64,000 nt of DNA from Thermohalobaculum sp039030715. GTDB lineage: Bacteria; Pseudomonadota; Alphaproteobacteria; Rhodobacterales; Rhodobacteraceae. The notes beneath the pieces are model-generated. The model worked only from the letters and a program-made list of their open reading frames with translations, searched no databases and was not told the origin of the DNA. Position numbers and translations under genes: made by a program. Each line of letters opens with the position of its first letter. Positions within the stretch are counted from its first letter, which is position 1. The stretch is from NCBI GenBank assembly GCA_039030715.1, contig JBCCDU010000013.1, positions 1-64,000 on the forward strand, in the 5' to 3' direction. Positions 17,928 through 26,909 of this stretch are shown piece by piece.

Positions 17928-19949
17928 ATGAGTAAACCGAGCGGCATCCAGGAAATGCGTCAGGCCATGGGCCAGTGCAGATCCCACTTTATTGCTGTTT
18001 TCATCTTCTCGATCTTCGTCAATCTGCTGATGCTGACGGGTCCGCTCTTCATGCTGCAAACCTATGACCGGGTGCTGTCCAGCCGGTCGGAGGAGACGCT
18101 GGTCGCCCTCGTCCTGCTGATCACGGCGCTGTTTGCGTTTTATGGATTGTTGGAATTCGCACGCGGGCGGGTTCTGGCCCGAGCCGGAGCGCGATTCTCG
18201 GAGATGATGGACAGCCGCGTGTTTACGGCCGTTCTGCGCCGCTCGGTCGCGCCGCAGGAGCGGGCGCGTCCCAATACCGCCGCGCGGGATTTGGATTCGG
18301 TGCGCCAGGTGCTTTCGGGTCCAGCTCCCTTCGCGCTGGTCGATATCCCATGGACGCCGATCTTCTTGACCGCGATCTTCATTGTCCATCCGCTGATGGG
18401 TTGGGTGGCCGTCGGCGGCGGCTCGATCCTGATCGCTCTGACGGCGATGAACCAGTACCGCTCGGCCAAGCCCAACGCGGAATCGCAGCAGGCGAGCGCC
18501 GAGGCTGAGAATCTGGGCGAGGAAATGCGCCAGAACGCCGAGGTCGTGCAGGGGCTCGGCATGCGCCAGGTTGGCCTCGGCCGGTGGAAGCAGTTCCGTC
18601 GTGCAGCGTTGGACAAGCAGCTTTTGGCGTCGGATCGCACGGCGAGCTATTCCTCCTCCTCGAAGGCGATGCGGTTCTATTTGCAGTCGATCATGCTGGC
18701 GGTTGGGGCGTGGTTGGCCCTGCAACAGCTTATCTCGCCGGGGATGATGATCGCAGGCTCGATCCTGATGGGCCGCGCCCTGGCCCCGATCGAGCAGGCC
18801 ATCGCCCAATGGTCGCTCGCACAGCGCGCCCATCGCGGTTGGAAAATGCTGGGAGAGCTGCTGGAGAAGACCCCGCAGGAGGACGACAAGACCCAGCTTC
18901 CCGCCCCCAAGGGCTATCTGGCGGCGCAAGGGGTCGCAGTGCTCGCCCCGGGAGAGCAGGTTCCCGCGCTGCGCGGTATCGATTTTGCCATTGAACCCGG
19001 CAATGCGATGGGGGTCATCGGCCCCTCCGGCGCGGGCAAGACGACCCTGGCCAAAGTGCTGACTGGCATTTGGCGCCCCGCCGCAGGCAATGTGCGGCTG
19101 GATGGTGCGGCGCTGGATCAATGGCCCGATGGCGGACTGGGCCAGTATATCGGCTATCTGCCGCAGGAAATCGGGCTCTTCTCCGGCACCGTTAGCCAGA
19201 ACATCGCACGCATGGCGGAGCAGCCGGACGACGCCAAGGTGATCGAGGCAGCCAAACGTGCCGGCGCGCACGAACTGCTGCTGAATCTGCCGCAAGGGTA
19301 CGACACCGATATCGGCGCAGGTGGACAACGCCTATCCGGCGGGCAACGCCAGCGCGTGGCGCTGGCGCGGGCACTTTATAACGACCCGCCCCTTTTGGTC
19401 CTGGATGAACCCAACGCCAACCTGGATGCACAGGGCGAACAGGCCCTGGTCGATGCGATCCGCGATGCGAAGTCTCGCGGGCGCACGGTGATCATCATGG
19501 CGCACCGCCCGTCCGCCATCGCTGCATGCGATCTGTTGCTGATGATCGACAAGGGCCAGCAGGTCGACTTCGGCCCGCGTGACGAGGTGCTGAAGAAACG
19601 TACCAAGAACTATCAGCAATTGAACCAGGGTGGCCAGGCCCCCAAACAGGTGCCGGCGGCGAATGCTCCAGCAACAGCGCAGGTTGCCGGACCGGCCGCA
19701 GGCCAAGCACCGATGAAGCAGCCTGCCGCAAAACCCGCGACGACGGCCAGCATCCAGCAGGGGCAGGCCGCAGCGCCCGCAGCCCCTGCCCAGTCAAAAA
19801 CCCAGTCGATCCCGCCATCGCCGCAGGGCGCCACGATGCAGTCTCAACCCTTGCAACAGGCAACTGCTCAGCCCACGTCTCAGGCGACGACGACGAATGT
19901 GACGGCGCCGACCGGCGCGCTCGGAACCAATCAAGGTGAAGTCAAATGA
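17928..19949 (+). CDS. type I secretion ABC transporter (PrtD/AprD-like)
   Basis: 673 residues. TM domain (about 20-290) with a NLLMLTGPLFMLQTYDRVL start typical of PrtD-type exporters, and NBD about 315-560. Walker A is GPSGAGKTT, signature LSGGQRQRVALARALY, Walker B LLVLDEPNANLD, H-loop MAHRPS, all intact. It exports RTX-type proteins with an adaptor and an outer-membrane TolC-like pore. After the NBD comes an odd tail of about 95 residues rich in Ala, Gln, Pro and Thr, with no domain. The next gene overlaps by four bases. No TolC homolog is seen nearby, so it may be shared. The large RTX protein at 29964 is a candidate substrate. Confidence 0.92.
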   Translation: MSKPSGIQEMRQAMGQCRSHFIAVFIFSIFVNLLMLTGPLFMLQTYDRVLSSRSEETLVALVLLITALFAFYGLLEFARGRVLARAGARFSEMMDSRVFTAVLRRSVAPQERARPNTAARDLDSVRQVLSGPAPFALVDIPWTPIFLTAIFIVHPLMGWVAVGGGSILIALTAMNQYRSAKPNAESQQASAEAENLGEEMRQNAEVVQGLGMRQVGLGRWKQFRRAALDKQLLASDRTASYSSSSKAMRFYLQSIMLAVGAWLALQQLISPGMMIAGSILMGRALAPIEQAIAQWSLAQRAHRGWKMLGELLEKTPQEDDKTQLPAPKGYLAAQGVAVLAPGEQVPALRGIDFAIEPGNAMGVIGPSGAGKTTLAKVLTGIWRPAAGNVRLDGAALDQWPDGGLGQYIGYLPQEIGLFSGTVSQNIARMAEQPDDAKVIEAAKRAGAHELLLNLPQGYDTDIGAGGQRLSGGQRQRVALARALYNDPPLLVLDEPNANLDAQGEQALVDAIRDAKSRGRTVIIMAHRPSAIAACDLLLMIDKGQQVDFGPRDEVLKKRTKNYQQLNQGGQAPKQVPAANAPATAQVAGPAAGQAPMKQPAAKPATTASIQQGQAAAPAAPAQSKTQSIPPSPQGATMQSQPLQQATAQPTSQATTTNVTAPTGALGTNQGEVK

Positions 19950-21289
19950 TGCAATTGTCCGGCCCTCCCAGTGCTCCGAATGCCAATGCGTCCTCCGATG
20001 ACGGCTGGTCTGCGCGCGAGCATATTCGTTTTGGTTTGGTCTGCGTGATCCTGCTCGCAGGTGGCCTGGGTGGCTGGTCCGCAACGGCCAAGCTGGCAGG
20101 GGCGGTGATCGCCAGCGGGCAGTTGCGGGTCGAGGCGCAACGCCAGGTTGTCCAGCATCTGGACGGTGGCGTGGTGGCCGAGATCAGCGTGCGCAATGGC
20201 GATGTCGTCGATGGCGGCGATGTTCTGATCCGGCTGGATGACACAACGCTGAAATCGGAGCTTGCGATCCTGGAGAGCCAGCTATTCGAGATTATGGCCC
20301 GCCGCGGGCGTCTGCTGGCCGAACAGGCCGATCTGGACGAGATCCTGTTCAACCCCGTCCTGATCGAAGCCGCGAAGACACGGCCCGAGGTGCAAACGCT
20401 GATGAAAGGCCAGATCGAGCTTTTCGAGGCACGCCGTCAGACCATGGCGACCGAAATGGCCGTTATGGAAGAACGCGAGCTGCAGCTACGCGAACAGATC
20501 GAAGGCGCCGACTCCGAAATGGAGGCGCTGCGCCGCCAAAGCGAGCTGATCGAGGAAGAGCTTGTGGGCCAGCGTGCCCTGCTCGCCAAGGGCCTCGCCC
20601 AGGCCAACCGGGTTCTGTCGCTGGAGCGCGAGGCCGCACGGCTGCTGGGCGAGCACGGTCAGATGACCGCGCAGGGCGGGCAGCTCAAAGGCCAGATATC
20701 CGAGTTAAAAATCGAGCGCCTTCGGATGAAGGACAGCCGCCGCGAGGAGGCGATCACGCAGGAGAGAGAACTCGGCTACCGCGAGTTGGAACTGGCGGAA
20801 CGCCGGATTGCGCTGCTGGAGCAATTGAACCGGCTGGAGATCCGCGCGCCCCGCCCGGGCGTCGTGCATGATATGACCGTCTTCGCGCTGAAATCGGTGA
20901 TCCGCCCGGCGGAACCTGTGTTGTTCATCGTGCCCTCGGACACCGAAATGGTGGTGGACGCACGGGTCGAGCCCCTGCACCGCGATCAGGTCGGCATCGC
21001 CCAGGACGTCGTGCTGCGGTTCTCGGGCTTCAACACCCGGACGACGCCCGAGATCAACGGGCGCATCTCGAAAGTCGCTCAGGACACCCTGGTGGATGAA
21101 GCCTCGGGCATGCAGTACTTCGGCGCCGAGGTCGTGCTGAACGAAGGCGAGCTGGAAAAGCTGGCGGGCAACGAATTGGTCGCTGGCATGCCGGTCGAAG
21201 TCTATATCCAGACCGGTGAGCGCACGCCGCTCAACTATCTGATGCGCCCGATTACGGACTATTTCGTCCGCGCGGGCCGCGAGGAGTAA
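19946..21289 (+). CDS. HlyD-family type I secretion membrane-fusion protein
   Basis: 447 residues, overlapping the upstream ABC gene by ATGA. One TM helix near residues 28-50 (IRFGLVCVILLAGGLGGW), then a lipoyl-like half (VQHLDGGVVAEISVRNGDVV near 70-90), a long alpha-helical coiled-coil hairpin (about 110-290) and the second lipoyl and beta-barrel part (RLEIRAPRPGVVHDM). It forms the periplasmic bridge of the exporter. Family length is about 430-470, so it looks complete. It is translationally coupled with the exporter ATPase. Confidence 0.92.
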   Translation: MMQLSGPPSAPNANASSDDGWSAREHIRFGLVCVILLAGGLGGWSATAKLAGAVIASGQLRVEAQRQVVQHLDGGVVAEISVRNGDVVDGGDVLIRLDDTTLKSELAILESQLFEIMARRGRLLAEQADLDEILFNPVLIEAAKTRPEVQTLMKGQIELFEARRQTMATEMAVMEERELQLREQIEGADSEMEALRRQSELIEEELVGQRALLAKGLAQANRVLSLEREAARLLGEHGQMTAQGGQLKGQISELKIERLRMKDSRREEAITQERELGYRELELAERRIALLEQLNRLEIRAPRPGVVHDMTVFALKSVIRPAEPVLFIVPSDTEMVVDARVEPLHRDQVGIAQDVVLRFSGFNTRTTPEINGRISKVAQDTLVDEASGMQYFGAEVVLNEGELEKLAGNELVAGMPVEVYIQTGERTPLNYLMRPITDYFVRAGREE

Positions 21290-21319
21290 TCTCGCGGCGC
21301 AGCCAGGCCTTGGCCTTGA

Positions 21320-21336
21320 CCGCGCGCCTCGCGCGG
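21320..21336 (+). terminator. GC-rich hairpin after the T1SS operon
   Basis: CCGCGCG (21320-21326), loop CCT, CGCGCGG (21330-21336), 30 bases after the HlyD stop. Only a weak T-rich stretch follows, so termination efficiency is uncertain. Confidence 0.35.
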
Positions 21337-21373
21337 CCATCTTCTTGGGCGTGACCAAAGCGCCTGGAGTGTT

Positions 21374-22564
21374 ATGAACGCCGACCCGCCTCTGACCCTG
21401 GAAATCGAGGTGCTGCAAGGGCTCGACACGATCGAGCCCGCTGAGTGGGACGCCTGCGCGGCGCCGGAACTGGCTGACGGTGGCCCGCCGATCGACCCTT
21501 TCACGACCCACGCCTTTTTGTACAGCCTCGAGACATCTGGTTCGGCCACAGCGCGCACCGGCTGGGCTCCGCACCATCTGGTGGCACGCTTTGGCGGAGA
21601 GGTGGTGGGCGCCCTGCCCCTCTATCTGAAAGGCCACTCGCAGGGGGAGTATGTCTTCGATTACGCTTGGGCCGACGCGTGGGAGCGTGCGGGCGGGGAG
21701 TATTACCCAAAGCTCCAGGCCTCGGTCCCATTCACGCCTGCGACGGGTCGGCGGTTTCTGGCGCGACCTGATACTGTCCTGCCGGTCGAGACGATCCAGG
21801 GTGCCCTGATGGAGGGTGCCGTGACCCTCTGCAACCGCCATGACATCTCCTCGCTGCACATCACCTTCTGCACGGAGGATGAATGGCAGATGGGCGGCGA
21901 GATGGGGATGCTGCAGCGCCTCGACCAGCAGTTCCATTGGGTCAACGACGGCTATGCAAGCTTCGACGATTTCCTGAACGCCTTGGCCTCACGCAAGCGC
22001 AAGCAGTTGCGCAAGGAGCGCGCGCGCGCGATTGAAAACGGGGTGACCATCCACCAGCTCCGCGGAGATCAGATCAGCGCGGAACATTGGGAGGCGTTCT
22101 GGATTTTCTACCAGGACACCGGCATGCGCAAATGGGGCCGCCCCTACCTCACCCGCGAATTCTTCGACCAGGCTCAGGCCAGGATGGCAGACAACATCCT
22201 GCTGATCCTATGCGAACGCGAGGGTCGCTGGATCGCCGGAGCGCTGAACTTCATCGGGCGAGAAACGCTCTATGGCCGCTATTGGGGTTGCCGCGAGGAT
22301 CACCCCTGCCTGCATTTCGAGACCTGCTACTACCAGGCCATCGACTTCGCCATCGCCAACGGATTGCAGAGGGTCGAGGCCGGCGCACAAGGCGGGCACA
22401 AGCTGGCACGCGGCTATGGCCCGGTTACAACGCATTCCTTGCACCACCTGCCGGATCCCGGCTTTCGCAGCGCGGTGGAGCGGTTTCTGAAGGCCGAACG
22501 CGATGCAGTGGGGCGCGATAACGCGGCGCTGGCGGAAATGACGCCCTTTAAGAAGGGCGCCTGA
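21374..22564 (+). CDS. GNAT-family N-acetyltransferase, COG3146 type
   Basis: 396 residues, about the size of the COG3146 (DUF482) group. ATG 21374 has GGAG six bases upstream. Recognisable blocks are PFTTHAFLYSLETSGS, HHLVARFGGEVVGALPLYLKGHSQGEYVFDYAW, SRKRKQLRKERA and the C-terminal GALNFIGRETLYGRYWG...FETCYYQAIDFAI, which follow the peptidoglycan-related GNAT proteins. The function of COG3146 proteins is not established; peptidoglycan or envelope acylation is an inference from annotation names. It follows the T1SS pair after 84 bases and faces peroxiredoxin. Confidence 0.75.
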   Translation: MNADPPLTLEIEVLQGLDTIEPAEWDACAAPELADGGPPIDPFTTHAFLYSLETSGSATARTGWAPHHLVARFGGEVVGALPLYLKGHSQGEYVFDYAWADAWERAGGEYYPKLQASVPFTPATGRRFLARPDTVLPVETIQGALMEGAVTLCNRHDISSLHITFCTEDEWQMGGEMGMLQRLDQQFHWVNDGYASFDDFLNALASRKRKQLRKERARAIENGVTIHQLRGDQISAEHWEAFWIFYQDTGMRKWGRPYLTREFFDQAQARMADNILLILCEREGRWIAGALNFIGRETLYGRYWGCREDHPCLHFETCYYQAIDFAIANGLQRVEAGAQGGHKLARGYGPVTTHSLHHLPDPGFRSAVERFLKAERDAVGRDNAALAEMTPFKKGA

Positions 22565-22573
22565 AACCACGTC

Positions 22574-23059
22574 TCAGACCTGGTCGACCAGGGCTTCGCC
22601 CAGGGTGCAAACCGCCTGACCGGGATTGTCCTCGACATTCAGCACCTTGATCATGCCGTTCGCAACGAGGGCGGAAAAGCGCTTACAACGGACGCCCAGC
22701 CCGACTGCGGAGCCATCGAAGTCGAGACCCAGCGCCTTGGTGAAGGACCCATCGGCATCGGCCAGCATGCGGATGCCGGCATCGCCCGCGCCGGTTGCGC
22801 TGGCCCAATTGCCCATCACGAAGGGATCATTGACAGAAATGCAGACAATCTCGTCCACACCCTTGCCGCCCAGATCGGCCGCAGCGCTCACAAAACTGGG
22901 GACATGGGTGTTGTGGCACGTGGGCGTGAAGGCACCCGGGACGCCGAACAAAGCGACCTTGCGCCCATCGAAGATGCTGGCGGTATCGACTTTGCCCGGG
23001 CCATCCGCCGTCAGTTCGAACAGGGTGCCGGAGGGGATTTGATCGCCGACAGATACCAT
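22574..23059 (-). CDS. 1-Cys/atypical 2-Cys peroxiredoxin (Prx5-like)
   Basis: 161 residues from ATG 23059, with GGAGA upstream; the longer frame to 23182 is not supported. The Prx5 active site is clear: GVPGAFTPTCHNTHVPSFV near residues 42-60, with the peroxidatic Cys after PT. Conserved Arg and the VNDPFVMGNW and VRCKRFSALV segments fit the family. It reduces hydrogen peroxide and alkyl hydroperoxides, using glutaredoxin or thioredoxin. No fused glutaredoxin domain. It lies convergent to the acetyltransferase and upstream on the minus strand is rsmD, 119 bases away. Confidence 0.9.
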   Translation of the reverse strand: MVSVGDQIPSGTLFELTADGPGKVDTASIFDGRKVALFGVPGAFTPTCHNTHVPSFVSAAADLGGKGVDEIVCISVNDPFVMGNWASATGAGDAGIRMLADADGSFTKALGLDFDGSAVGLGVRCKRFSALVANGMIKVLNVEDNPGQAVCTLGEALVDQV

Positions 23060-23163
23060 GGGGGTCTCCTTCTTGGTGCGTTGTTGTGGTGGTGGTTCAG
23101 TGTCGTGACCGGTTCTAGGGGCGGCTCGGCCAGAATCATAGCGCAATGTCTGTCGGAAGCACG

Positions 23164-23198
23164 ACGGGGCGTCCCGGATCAAGTCCGGGACGCCCCGT
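23164..23198. repeat. perfect 15-base inverted repeat overlapping the rsmD stop codon
   Basis: ACGGGGCGTCCCGGA (23164-23178), loop TCAAG, then its exact complement (23184-23198). The rsmD stop TGA is at 23179-23181, inside the loop, so the right-hand arm in plus coordinates is coding for the end of RsmD. No T-run follows on either strand. Such perfect GC palindromes resemble REP-like elements. Confidence 0.7.
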
Positions 23199-23772
23199 TG
23201 TCCGGCCGCATATCTCGCATCAGCAGGATCTGCGTTTCGCCATAGCCGCGATCATCGAGCAGTTCGAAGCCCGACAATTCCGGCTTATCCTCCCCGGCGG
23301 CGAGTTCCAGCACCACAGTAGCGCCAGGTGCAATCCAACCGCCCTCAGCCGCAGAATTCAGCGCCTGGCCGCCCAAACCGCTGCGATAGGGCGGATCGGC
23401 GAAGACCAGCGTGAAGGGCTCGCCCCTGCAAGGCCCGAGCCTGGTGGCATCGCGGCGCCAGAGCTTGGTCTGCCCGATCACCCCCAGGGCATCGATGTTC
23501 TGCCGGATCAGCGCGCGCGAGGTTGCAAAGTCATCGACGAAGACCGCACGCGCCGCGCCGCGCGACAGTGCCTCGAGCCCGAGCGCGCCGGTTCCTGCGA
23601 AGAGGTCCAGCACACGCGCGCCCTCGATATCCGGATAGCCGCCATGGGCGAGCAGGTTGAAGAGAGCCTCACGCACCCGGTCCGATGTCGGCCTCAGATG
23701 CGCCTTGCCACCGCCTTCCGCTCCGGGTGCGGCCAGCCGCTTCCCGCGGAACCTGCCGCCGATGATCCTCAC
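23179..23772 (-). CDS. rsmD: 16S rRNA (guanine966-N2)-methyltransferase
   Basis: 197 residues from GTG 23772, whose GTGA overlaps the aminotransferase stop. It starts VRIIGGRFRGKRL, the family's typical N-terminus. SAM motif I is VLDLFAGTGALGLEALSRGA, and the catalytic DPPY is seen in LVFADPPYRSGLG. It methylates G966 of 16S rRNA in the 30S subunit. The end of the reading frame falls in a perfect palindrome. The long open frame to 23916 is an artefact, as upstream residues are the aminotransferase frame. Expected translational coupling to the upstream gene. Confidence 0.92.
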   Translation of the reverse strand: MRIIGGRFRGKRLAAPGAEGGGKAHLRPTSDRVREALFNLLAHGGYPDIEGARVLDLFAGTGALGLEALSRGAARAVFVDDFATSRALIRQNIDALGVIGQTKLWRRDATRLGPCRGEPFTLVFADPPYRSGLGGQALNSAAEGGWIAPGATVVLELAAGEDKPELSGFELLDDRGYGETQILLMRDMRPDNGASRT

Positions 23773-24968
23773 AGCACCGCGTCGAGGGCGGCGATGAGAC
23801 GGTCGATCTCGCCTGGCGTCGTATAATGCAGCGCACTGACCCGTAGCACACCCTTGGCCGGGTCGATGCCCAGCGCCTCGACTGTGCGACGCGAGTAGAA
23901 ATCGCCGCCGCCGCACATGATTTTGTGGTTCGCGAGTTCGACTGCGACTTCATCGCCACTGCGATCCAGTTCGATTGCGAAGGTAGGCGCGCGATCCTCC
24001 GCCCTGGTCGGACCCAGCAGGCGGATGTCGTTGCGGCTGCGAAGATAGTCGAGCAGCGGCGCCATCACCGCGATCTCGGCCCCGCGCATCAAGTCATGGG
24101 CATTGCCCCCGCCGTGATGGGCGCTGAGCGCATCGGCATAGTCAACCATCCCCGCCAGCGCTGCGATCTGGGCGTGGTCAGGGCCCGCAGGGGTCAGTTT
24201 CGCCATCAGATTATCGGCGTTGAAGTAATGCCCTTGGTTCACCAAACGCTCCGCCAGCGAGCGGCGCACCACCATGACCCCCTGATGCGGCCCGTGGGTC
24301 TTGTAGGCAGAGAAGAGATAGATATCCGCACCCAGCGTGCCCACATCCGGCAGTCCGTGCGGAGCGTAGGAAACACCGTCGACCACCGTCACGACCCCGG
24401 CCCCACGCATTTTCGCGGCAATCTCCGCCACCGGATTGATCTCGGCCACCACATTCGACGCATGGGGGAAGCAAAGCACCCGCGTCCGCTCACCGATCAG
24501 CGCATCCAGATCGGCGGGGTCCAGATGCCCGGTCGCCGGATCGATCTGCCACTCGCGGATCACCAGACCCTCTTCGGCCAGACGACGCCAGGGACCGGTA
24601 TTCGCCTCGTGATCCTGATTGGTCACGATGATCTCGTCACCCTCGGCCAGGGTCTGCCGGAACGCTTGCGCGAGGACGTAGGTGTTCTGCGTTGTCGAGG
24701 GCCCGAAATGCACCTCGTCCTCCGCCACGCCCAACGCAACGGCGAGGCGCGTGCGGCTTTCATCCATCATCTCGCCCATGCGGCTTGAGCCGGGAAACGA
24801 CCAATAAGGCTGGATCTTGGCCTTGGTATAAGCCTCGAACAGCCGATCAATAACGTGTCGGCAGGGATAGGAACCACCAGCATTCTCGAAGAAAGCCCAA
24901 CCTTCCAGTTCAGGTTGATCGAATGCCGGAAACTGCGCGCGGACGAAATCGAGATCGAGTGTGGTCAT
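23769..24968 (-). CDS. class V aminotransferase / cysteine-desulfurase-like PLP enzyme
   Basis: 399 residues, with GGGAG before ATG 24968. Fold type I, class V: an early EGWAFFENAGGSYP, then STTQNTYVLAQAF, QDHEANTGPWRRL, VDGVSYAPHGLPD with the PLP Asp, and the Schiff-base Lys in FSAYKTHGPHQGVMV. The C-terminal LRVSALHYTTPGEIDRLI is typical of the csd/Nfs-like subgroup. A Cys-containing loop characteristic of SufS was not recognised with certainty, so isomerase, lyase or desulfurase activity cannot be told apart. It overlaps rsmD by four bases and is transcribed with it. Confidence 0.8.
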   Translation of the reverse strand: MTTLDLDFVRAQFPAFDQPELEGWAFFENAGGSYPCRHVIDRLFEAYTKAKIQPYWSFPGSSRMGEMMDESRTRLAVALGVAEDEVHFGPSTTQNTYVLAQAFRQTLAEGDEIIVTNQDHEANTGPWRRLAEEGLVIREWQIDPATGHLDPADLDALIGERTRVLCFPHASNVVAEINPVAEIAAKMRGAGVVTVVDGVSYAPHGLPDVGTLGADIYLFSAYKTHGPHQGVMVVRRSLAERLVNQGHYFNADNLMAKLTPAGPDHAQIAALAGMVDYADALSAHHGGGNAHDLMRGAEIAVMAPLLDYLRSRNDIRLLGPTRAEDRAPTFAIELDRSGDEVAVELANHKIMCGGGDFYSRRTVEALGIDPAKGVLRVSALHYTTPGEIDRLIAALDAVL

Positions 24969-25050
24969 AACGGCTCCCTTCTGCGGAGCCGGACCCTAGC
25001 GGCTGGCGTGCTGGCTGTGAAGCGCTGCCGAGGGACGCTGTTCGCAAATG

Positions 25051-25078
25051 TGCCCCGGCCCGCACTCGGACCGGGGCA
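25051..25078 (-). terminator. hairpin after the PstS-like/OmpA gene
   Basis: TGCCCCGG (25051-25058) pairs with CCGGGGCA (25071-25078), loop of 12 bases, just beyond the stop of the minus-strand gene ending at 25088. There is only a short T-containing stretch afterwards. Confidence 0.4.
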
Positions 25079-25087
25079 TCCCCCATT

Positions 25088-26731
25088 TCACCGCAGGGTG
25101 ACTAGGCTGTCGGGCAGGCGAAGCCATACCTCGACACGACGGTTGCGGGCACGGCCCGCTTCGTCGGTATTGCAGGAAAGCGGCAGCAGCTCGCCATAGC
25201 TGAGCGGGGTCAGCTTCACACGGCCCAAAGTCCGGGCCGGGATCGCGCGGCCCAAGATGTTTCGCACCGCCAAGGCCCGGTCGCGGGCAAGCTCGGTATT
25301 GCGGGCCTGATCGCCGATGGAGTCGGCGAAACCGACCAGCATGACCTCGAGGCCATCGAACTCACCGGCTTCGATCCGCCCGGCCAACTCCTTCAGCAGC
25401 CGCACCGATTGCGCATCCAGCGAACTGGAACCAGAGCGGAAGCGGAACGAGACGCTGAGCCGGTCGGCGTTGCGCAACTCGCGCATCATGCGGCTGTACT
25501 GCGCACCACTGAAGTCGGGCTCGACCGCAGCGGTGTGGATCAGCATCATACCCATATCCTCAAGCCGCATCCGCTCAAGCCCGCTATCCACGAAGTTGCT
25601 TTGCTTGATGAAAGGCTGCGCCGCATCGGTTTGCATCCAGTCCAGAAAGGCCTTCGCCTCCGGATGGACCCGGCCAGGTCGGGTATAGGCATAGAGCCTG
25701 CGTGAGAGTGTGTAGCCTTCGATCTTCATGCGAAAATCCGAGGGTTCGGAAAGCAGCCCACAGGCCTCGCGGATCGCCAGTTGGTTGACATCGTTTTTCT
25801 GCGCCAGCCAGCGGCCGACAAAGCCGATGCCGCCGCGATCCGTCATAACCGCATCGACCATATCCTGATAGGCGGTCCAACGGCTCACATCCGCTTTCTC
25901 GTCCTTGCGTAGCGGGCGCACCAGACCATCCAGCAGAACCGCCCGATCACCCGATCCTTCGCCGAAACTGTTGACCGTTATCGGGACATCGCCGCCGCCA
26001 AGGTCTTTCCAGTTTGTGATCTCGCCAGACCAGATCGCCGCCACTTCTGCAGCGCTGAGGTTCGGAACCGGGTTGTCCTTGTGCGTGATCAGGACGATCC
26101 CATCGACGCCGATCACCTGTTCACTTGCGGTATTGCGCAGTTCGCCAATGTTGCCAGCAGCCAGTTTCTCCAGATCGCTGTCTTTCATGCGGCGGTCAGC
26201 CAGCCCGATCTCGGCTGTACCAGCACCGAGAGATTCGAAGGCCGAGCCGGAGCCGCGGATCTGCAAATCGATCTGCGCGCGCAGGCTGCCATCGGCATTG
26301 GTCAGCTTGATCACACGGGTCATCGGATCGTCGGTTGTTGTCAATTCATAGGTCGCGCCTATGTCAGCGGCATAGCCACGCAACAGGTTCGGGATCAGCG
26401 TGGTGCCGACTGTCCGCGATCCATGGATGCCGAATTTGGGTGAGAACGGTTTTGCTGCAAGTTGGGCCTGTAATGCGCCCTCCGGACATCCGGCACCGCT
26501 ACAGGTGAAGTTCGCGCCCTCGACCTTCAGCAAGCCTTCCCCCGGCACATCGACGACGTAGACACCGGATTCGTAAAGCACCAGTTCGCCCTGTACAGCG
26601 ATGGATCCGTCTTTCGACTTCAGATCGACCGGTCCGCTCTGTGCTTCCAGACCAGTCGCCCACAGGGTCGTTATAATCGCGGCTGCGGTTCCGATGAACC
26701 GGCGCGACCAAAAAATCGTCGTCTTGACCAT
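25088..26731 (-). CDS. PstS-like binding domain fused to OmpA peptidoglycan-binding domain
   Basis: 547 residues from ATG 26731; GGGAGCG is upstream. A signal peptide (about 1-31, ...WATGLEAQ) leads to a variable beta region, then a PstS/PBP-like domain (about 85-400) with SRTVGTTLIPNLLRGYAADIG, RGSGSAFESLGAGTAEIGLADRR, and AAIWSGEITNWKDLGG. The C-terminus (about 425-540) is an OmpA domain with FRFRSGSSSLDAQSV and LVGFADSIGDQARN...LARDRALAVRNIL. PstS-like proteins bind phosphate for ABC uptake; an OmpA anchor suggests that this one tethers to peptidoglycan as a periplasmic sensor or scaffold. No pst ABC genes accompany it. Ligand unproven. Confidence 0.85.
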   Translation of the reverse strand: MVKTTIFWSRRFIGTAAAIITTLWATGLEAQSGPVDLKSKDGSIAVQGELVLYESGVYVVDVPGEGLLKVEGANFTCSGAGCPEGALQAQLAAKPFSPKFGIHGSRTVGTTLIPNLLRGYAADIGATYELTTTDDPMTRVIKLTNADGSLRAQIDLQIRGSGSAFESLGAGTAEIGLADRRMKDSDLEKLAAGNIGELRNTASEQVIGVDGIVLITHKDNPVPNLSAAEVAAIWSGEITNWKDLGGGDVPITVNSFGEGSGDRAVLLDGLVRPLRKDEKADVSRWTAYQDMVDAVMTDRGGIGFVGRWLAQKNDVNQLAIREACGLLSEPSDFRMKIEGYTLSRRLYAYTRPGRVHPEAKAFLDWMQTDAAQPFIKQSNFVDSGLERMRLEDMGMMLIHTAAVEPDFSGAQYSRMMRELRNADRLSVSFRFRSGSSSLDAQSVRLLKELAGRIEAGEFDGLEVMLVGFADSIGDQARNTELARDRALAVRNILGRAIPARTLGRVKLTPLSYGELLPLSCNTDEAGRARNRRVEVWLRLPDSLVTLR

Positions 26732-26874
26732 CGCCAACGCTCCCTTGGGCGTCGTTGCCCCACGTCTGCCCCACACCTCGAAAGGCCCGATGAGATTTTG
26801 TTAACGCCAGAGTCGGGCAGAAGTTTGACGGGTAGATACCGCTAGCCGCGCTGCGGACGCTGCGTGGAATTCAA

Positions 26875-26885
26875 TTGTCAAACAA
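26875..26885 (+). promoter_or_regulatory. FadR-type operator candidate ahead of the GntR gene
   Basis: TTGT-CAA-ACAA (26875-26885) matches the T-N-G-T-N3-A-C-N-A pattern of FadR-subfamily operators exactly and lies 25 bases before the regulator's ATG, a classic autoregulation position. Not tested. Confidence 0.45.
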
Positions 26886-26909
26886 ATCGCGCTGTTGCAT
26901 GGTCGCGCA

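Noticed and set aside
17784..19328. A 514-residue minus-strand frame opposite the type I secretion ATPase
   Set aside because: It is an antisense shadow of a gene with intact Walker and signature motifs.
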